Assembly: GCF_001610875.1 (NCBI RefSeq)
Contig: NZ_CP011272.1
Location: 5,623,988-5,687,987 of the forward strand
Direction: 5' to 3'
Source: Pirellula sp. SH-Sr6A
Lineage (GTDB): Bacteria; Planctomycetota; Planctomycetia; Pirellulales; Pirellulaceae
DNA: 64,000 nt
Part shown: positions 61,272 to 64,000 of the stretch, piece by piece
Numbering within the stretch: the stretch's first letter is position 1
Layout of the letters: the number at the start of each line of letters is the position of its first letter
Program-made: the position numbers and the translations under genes
The notes under the pieces: generated by a model
The model's database searches: none
What the model was told of the DNA's origin: nothing
The model's input: the letters and a program-made list of their open reading frames with translations, nothing else

Positions 61272-62675
61272 TCATGGTGTCTGACGCATCTTCGCTAGTG
61301 CCTCTTTGCCCTCTTTCCAACTGATCTCATGCGGAGCCCGTCGTGTCAGGGCGGCCAGGGCAGAAACAGTACCGGCCGCTTCCCCCATCGCGACCGCATT
61401 GCCGGTGACACGATAACTCGCGTGAGCGATGAAGTCTCCGCTAATACATCGTCCCGCCATCATCAATCCGTCGACCTCCTTGGCGATCAACGCACGCAGC
61501 GGAATATCGTAGGGAAGGGCTCGAACACCTTGATTGCCAAATGGTTTGTCCGTTTTCGACAAGGCATGGATATCGACAGGAAAAGTCGCTTGGACCACTG
61601 CGTCGGCGTGACGAGACCCCTTGAGCAAATCCTCCTTTTGAACGGTATATCGGCCACGGATTCGTCTACCATCTCGTATCCCGATTTGTTCTGGCGTCGC
61701 GACAATCTGAACACCTTCCCAACGCCCACCCAGGTTCCTCAGAGCCCGGACAATTTTATGCAATTCACTCCGAGCACGAATCGTTGCTTTGCTAACCGCA
61801 TCTGCATCGGTCGCATTGACCCCGTATTCGTGATTGATCATGGTCAAAAGAAGATTGTCCCGGATCGGAAACAAAGCTGGAGAACCATAGCTTGGCTCCA
61901 CACCCGCTCGTCGTATTTCCGCAAGATAGGCTTTGTTGGCGATGTTGGATCCCTTCGCAGTTATCCCTGTGCTATGGATACATTCTTGGATGGCCGACGC
62001 GTCCTTCACAAGGATCAATGCGTTCATGCTCATCGGTTGACAGGGGCAATCTTTGGCCTCCCCAATTTCAAATTCACAACCCGCTAATGCCCCGACATCG
62101 CCATCCCCCGTTGCATCGATAAAGACGGCGGCACTCCAAGCCTCGCGACCACTTTTGGATTCGGTGATCACCGTTGATAATCGTTTGCCATCCAAATGCG
62201 TGGCGACGACCCGCGTATGAAAACGAACGCTCACCCCGGTCGACATGCAGAGTTCTTCAAGTATCCATTTCATCTCCTCCGGGTGGTAGCTGAGCCAATT
62301 CATGCCATCGCCGAGAATCGCATTGTGGCGTCGTAGGTGTTCCACCAATTCCACGTTGAATCCTGGTTTGTCGAAATCCAACAAGAATCCTAAGAGGGAG
62401 GAGGTCCAGACTCCACCCAATGCGCCATGGGCCTCCAGCAGAAGAACTTTGGCGCCACCCCTCGCCGCATGGATCGCAGCTGTTACGCCTGCCGGTCCTG
62501 CGCCACAAACAATCACATCGAACGAGGAGTTCAAAGGGAGGGATCGAGGGGGCTCCTGGAATCCCTCGGGCAGAATGGGACTAGCATCTGATTGAACACT
62601 CGCTCCAAGAGTGAAACCGGCACCTGCCACGGCCGAAGCAAGAAAACCGCGACGTGAATGAGAAAGTTTCTTCAT
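61272..62675 (-). CDS. Tat-exported FAD-dependent oxidoreductase
   Basis: 467 residues. The N-terminus HSRRGFLASAVAGAGFTLGA is a twin-arginine signal (SRRGFL followed by a hydrophobic stretch), so the folded flavoprotein is probably exported. The FAD dinucleotide site is VCGAGPAGVTAAIHAARGGA, followed by the LLLEAHGALGG stretch. A second conserved FAD segment, FIDATGDGDVGALAGCEFE, and a late GRCISGDFIAHASYRVTGN place it in the FAD_oxidored (PF12831-type) group common in planctomycetes. That group's substrates are often polyols or sugars. It is convergent with pdxH. The substrate is unknown. Confidence 0.88.
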   Translation of the reverse strand: MKKLSHSRRGFLASAVAGAGFTLGASVQSDASPILPEGFQEPPRSLPLNSSFDVIVCGAGPAGVTAAIHAARGGAKVLLLEAHGALGGVWTSSLLGFLLDFDKPGFNVELVEHLRRHNAILGDGMNWLSYHPEEMKWILEELCMSTGVSVRFHTRVVATHLDGKRLSTVITESKSGREAWSAAVFIDATGDGDVGALAGCEFEIGEAKDCPCQPMSMNALILVKDASAIQECIHSTGITAKGSNIANKAYLAEIRRAGVEPSYGSPALFPIRDNLLLTMINHEYGVNATDADAVSKATIRARSELHKIVRALRNLGGRWEGVQIVATPEQIGIRDGRRIRGRYTVQKEDLLKGSRHADAVVQATFPVDIHALSKTDKPFGNQGVRALPYDIPLRALIAKEVDGLMMAGRCISGDFIAHASYRVTGNAVAMGEAAGTVSALAALTRRAPHEISWKEGKEALAKMRQTP

Positions 62676-62788
62676 GACATTCTTCGCAAAGCAAGGAGGG
62701 TAAAACCTTGAAAAGATCGCTGCGATTATAGTTCACGGCCCTAACCCATACGAGATCGGTCGCCCGCGATGGCGGGGAAAGGCTCGGA

Positions 62789-63616
62789 CTAGATGACACC
62801 AAACCATCTACAGCCTTCCAGGACTCCGCTGGTCGCTGATTGCTTAGCGATATAAAGTCGATCGTTCCAGCCCGCAATCTGATGTGACGCTTTCACTTGT
62901 TCGACAAGCTCAGGATCCGCGTTGGCCACAAGAATGGATCGAAAGCCTGATGTGAGAGCGGCCAAGTCGTTGCCTGAATCCCCAGCAAAAAGTAACGATC
63001 CAAAATCCCACCCCATCTGCTGTGCCCACCATCGCAACGCCGATGCTTTCGAGGCGGATCGGGGTAATACATCGATGAGCCCATGTGTTGCAAATGGAGC
63101 TAGGCTTGCAGTAATTGCATACGGGGCGGCGATCGAATCCAATTCGAGCTGCAGATGTTTCGCTAATTCGAAGGTTGAATCCTGAGAGCATTCATAACTG
63201 AGCTTGAATCGCGATTGGTTCTCGAATGATTGCAACGTCAATGCATCATACTTTTGAAAGAGTTGTTCGATCTCGAGGAGTGACACGCCATCTAGGCTCG
63301 CTGCGAGATGATGAGCATAGGAAATGATTGGCGCCCAACCTTTTTCGGTTCGTTCATAAATAGTCGTGCCAACATCGGCGATGATGCAATCGGGAATGGG
63401 AAGTGAAAAGGCATCGATCGCCGTAATGATCGATGCGAGATGTCGACCCGTTGCAAACACCAGGGGAATTCGATTCTTCTCGAGCAACTGCTTCAGGGAT
63501 AGTAGGTCCGCCTGATGCGTTTCGGTCTCTGGCAATGGAATCAAAGTACCGTCCAAATCCGTAGCCAAAGCGCGAGGATTGGGCAACGCTGGCGCGTAAG
63601 GTAGTAAGTTTTCCAT
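62789..63616 (-). CDS. HAD-IIB phosphatase, sucrose-phosphate phosphatase-like
   Basis: 275 residues from ATG 63616. HAD motifs: LATDLDGTLIPLP (nucleophile and acid Asp), VFATGRH (motif II Thr), SASKASALRWW (motif III Lys) and LFAGDSGNDLAAL (motif IV). The C2b cap between motifs II and III is the HAD-IIB type, as in sucrose-6-phosphate phosphatase, mannosyl-3-phosphoglycerate phosphatase and related enzymes. The gene follows an amylosucrase-like gene by 3 nt, so co-transcription is very likely and a role in sucrose metabolism is favoured. The phosphatase substrate itself is not proven. Confidence 0.82.
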   Translation of the reverse strand: MENLLPYAPALPNPRALATDLDGTLIPLPETETHQADLLSLKQLLEKNRIPLVFATGRHLASIITAIDAFSLPIPDCIIADVGTTIYERTEKGWAPIISYAHHLAASLDGVSLLEIEQLFQKYDALTLQSFENQSRFKLSYECSQDSTFELAKHLQLELDSIAAPYAITASLAPFATHGLIDVLPRSASKASALRWWAQQMGWDFGSLLFAGDSGNDLAALTSGFRSILVANADPELVEQVKASHQIAGWNDRLYIAKQSATSGVLEGCRWFGVI

Positions 63617-63619
63617 CGG

Positions 63620-64000
63620 TTAAGCTCTCACCAACCACATCAATTGAAGGGGATCGATCGAAATGGACTCCGAAGTACCGATGGTTCGGTCGGTCAACTG
63701 GTCTCGAAAAAAACGTCCGAATCCAAACGTTCGTAGTACATTGCCCGACATGGTTTGCGCGTCCTCGGAAAAATTCGCGATGACGATCGTCTGATTTCCC
63801 AAGTGACGTCGAACAAACGCGAAAAGATGAGAATTGGGTTGCTGCATCAATTCCATTTCCTGGGCCGCAAACGCCGGATTTGCCTTCCGAAGCCGGATCA
63901 TACGTTGCAATGAACGGAAAACGCGTTTTCGGAGCGACGTATCCTGACTCATTGATTCATCGAGTTCCTGCACGTATTCCCAACGCATCTTGGGGCGATG
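63620..64000 (-). CDS. Amylosucrase-like GH13 glycoside hydrolase, C-terminal part (runs off right edge)
   Basis: The open frame runs from the right edge to the stop at 63620; the coding start is outside the window. The visible 126 residues begin HRPKMRWEYVQELDES and include SLQRMIRLRKANPAF, HLFAFVRRHLGNQTIVIANF and a final LQLMWLVRA. This order matches the C-terminal domain of amylosucrase (GH13 subfamily 4), where an 'HRPx' segment, 'LRHMIAxRxxNPxF', a 'FGNFSE' strand and a 'QVMWLE' end occur in the same order. Amylosucrase makes or breaks sucrose with transfer of glucose to a glucan. The catalytic residues lie outside the window. The HAD gene follows 3 nt later. Confidence 0.75.
   Translation of the reverse strand, partial: HRPKMRWEYVQELDESMSQDTSLRKRVFRSLQRMIRLRKANPAFAAQEMELMQQPNSHLFAFVRRHLGNQTIVIANFSEDAQTMSGNVLRTFGFGRFFRDQLTDRTIGTSESISIDPLQLMWLVRA

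Noticed and set aside
1-64000. Search for tRNA, rRNA, riboswitch, IS elements and CRISPR
   Set aside because: None could be supported by eye; intergenic gaps are short except at 4464-4848, which shows only a possible promoter and a hairpin.

Overview
The window looks like a chromosomal segment of a planctomycete, most likely of the Pirellulales type. This is an inference from gene content. The evidence is two giant surface-type proteins, each with an N-terminal LEPR-XLL-like motif, GEVED, cadherin-like and dockerin-like modules; a futalosine-type menaquinone cluster; the circularly permuted ATP-grasp/alpha-E pair; and frequent GTG/TTG starts with weak Shine-Dalgarno sites. I see no rRNA, tRNA, CRISPR array, insertion sequence or phage gene.

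Layout. 1-2229 (minus strand): MazG-like pyrophosphohydrolase, QueD/PTPS-like enzyme, histone-deacetylase-like hydrolase and the 5' end of a membrane glycosyltransferase that runs off the left edge. 2395-4463: rpoN (sigma-54), convergent with a LigD-type 3'-phosphoesterase-like protein. 4849-40234: two consecutive giant paralogous genes (about 5704 and 6054 aa) filling 55% of the window. 40359-44359 (minus): LarA-like protein, two glycosyltransferases and hypoxanthine phosphoribosyltransferase, in a tightly overlapped run. 44616-47847: small membrane protein, TerC-family protein and an S1-domain RNA-binding protein. 48001-51537: ubiE, ubiX, a ubiA-type prenyltransferase and mqnE, a menaquinone (futalosine route) operon. 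51557-53632 (minus): tlpA-like, pdxA and speD. 53862-59706: circularly permuted ATP-grasp, alpha-E protein, SDR oxidoreductase, glycosyltransferase and a metal ABC permease fused to a DtxR-type repressor domain. 59707-64000: YqgE/AlgH, pdxH, a Tat-exported FAD oxidoreductase, a sucrose-phosphatase-like HAD hydrolase and the 3' end of an amylosucrase-like gene.

The most unusual part is the giant pair. Both proteins share one long scaffold: N-terminal motif, metzincin-like region, PPC domains, beta-helix, GEVED, cadherin-like repeats, dockerin-like pair and acidic tail. They differ by inserted modules. The downstream paralogue has an intact zinc-protease motif (HExxHxxGxxH). In the upstream paralogue every zinc ligand and the catalytic glutamate of that motif are replaced, while the surrounding fold motifs remain. 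The cadherin-like part has grown from about 5 repeats to about 14, including a duplicated multi-repeat block.

Metabolically the window links cofactor supply (menaquinone, pyridoxal phosphate through PdxA and PdxH, pterin/queuosine), polyamine synthesis (SpeD), purine salvage (Hpt) and sucrose metabolism (HAD plus amylosucrase). Several starts differ from the longest open frame. I chose them from Shine-Dalgarno sites, stop/start overlaps or family length, and each entry says so.
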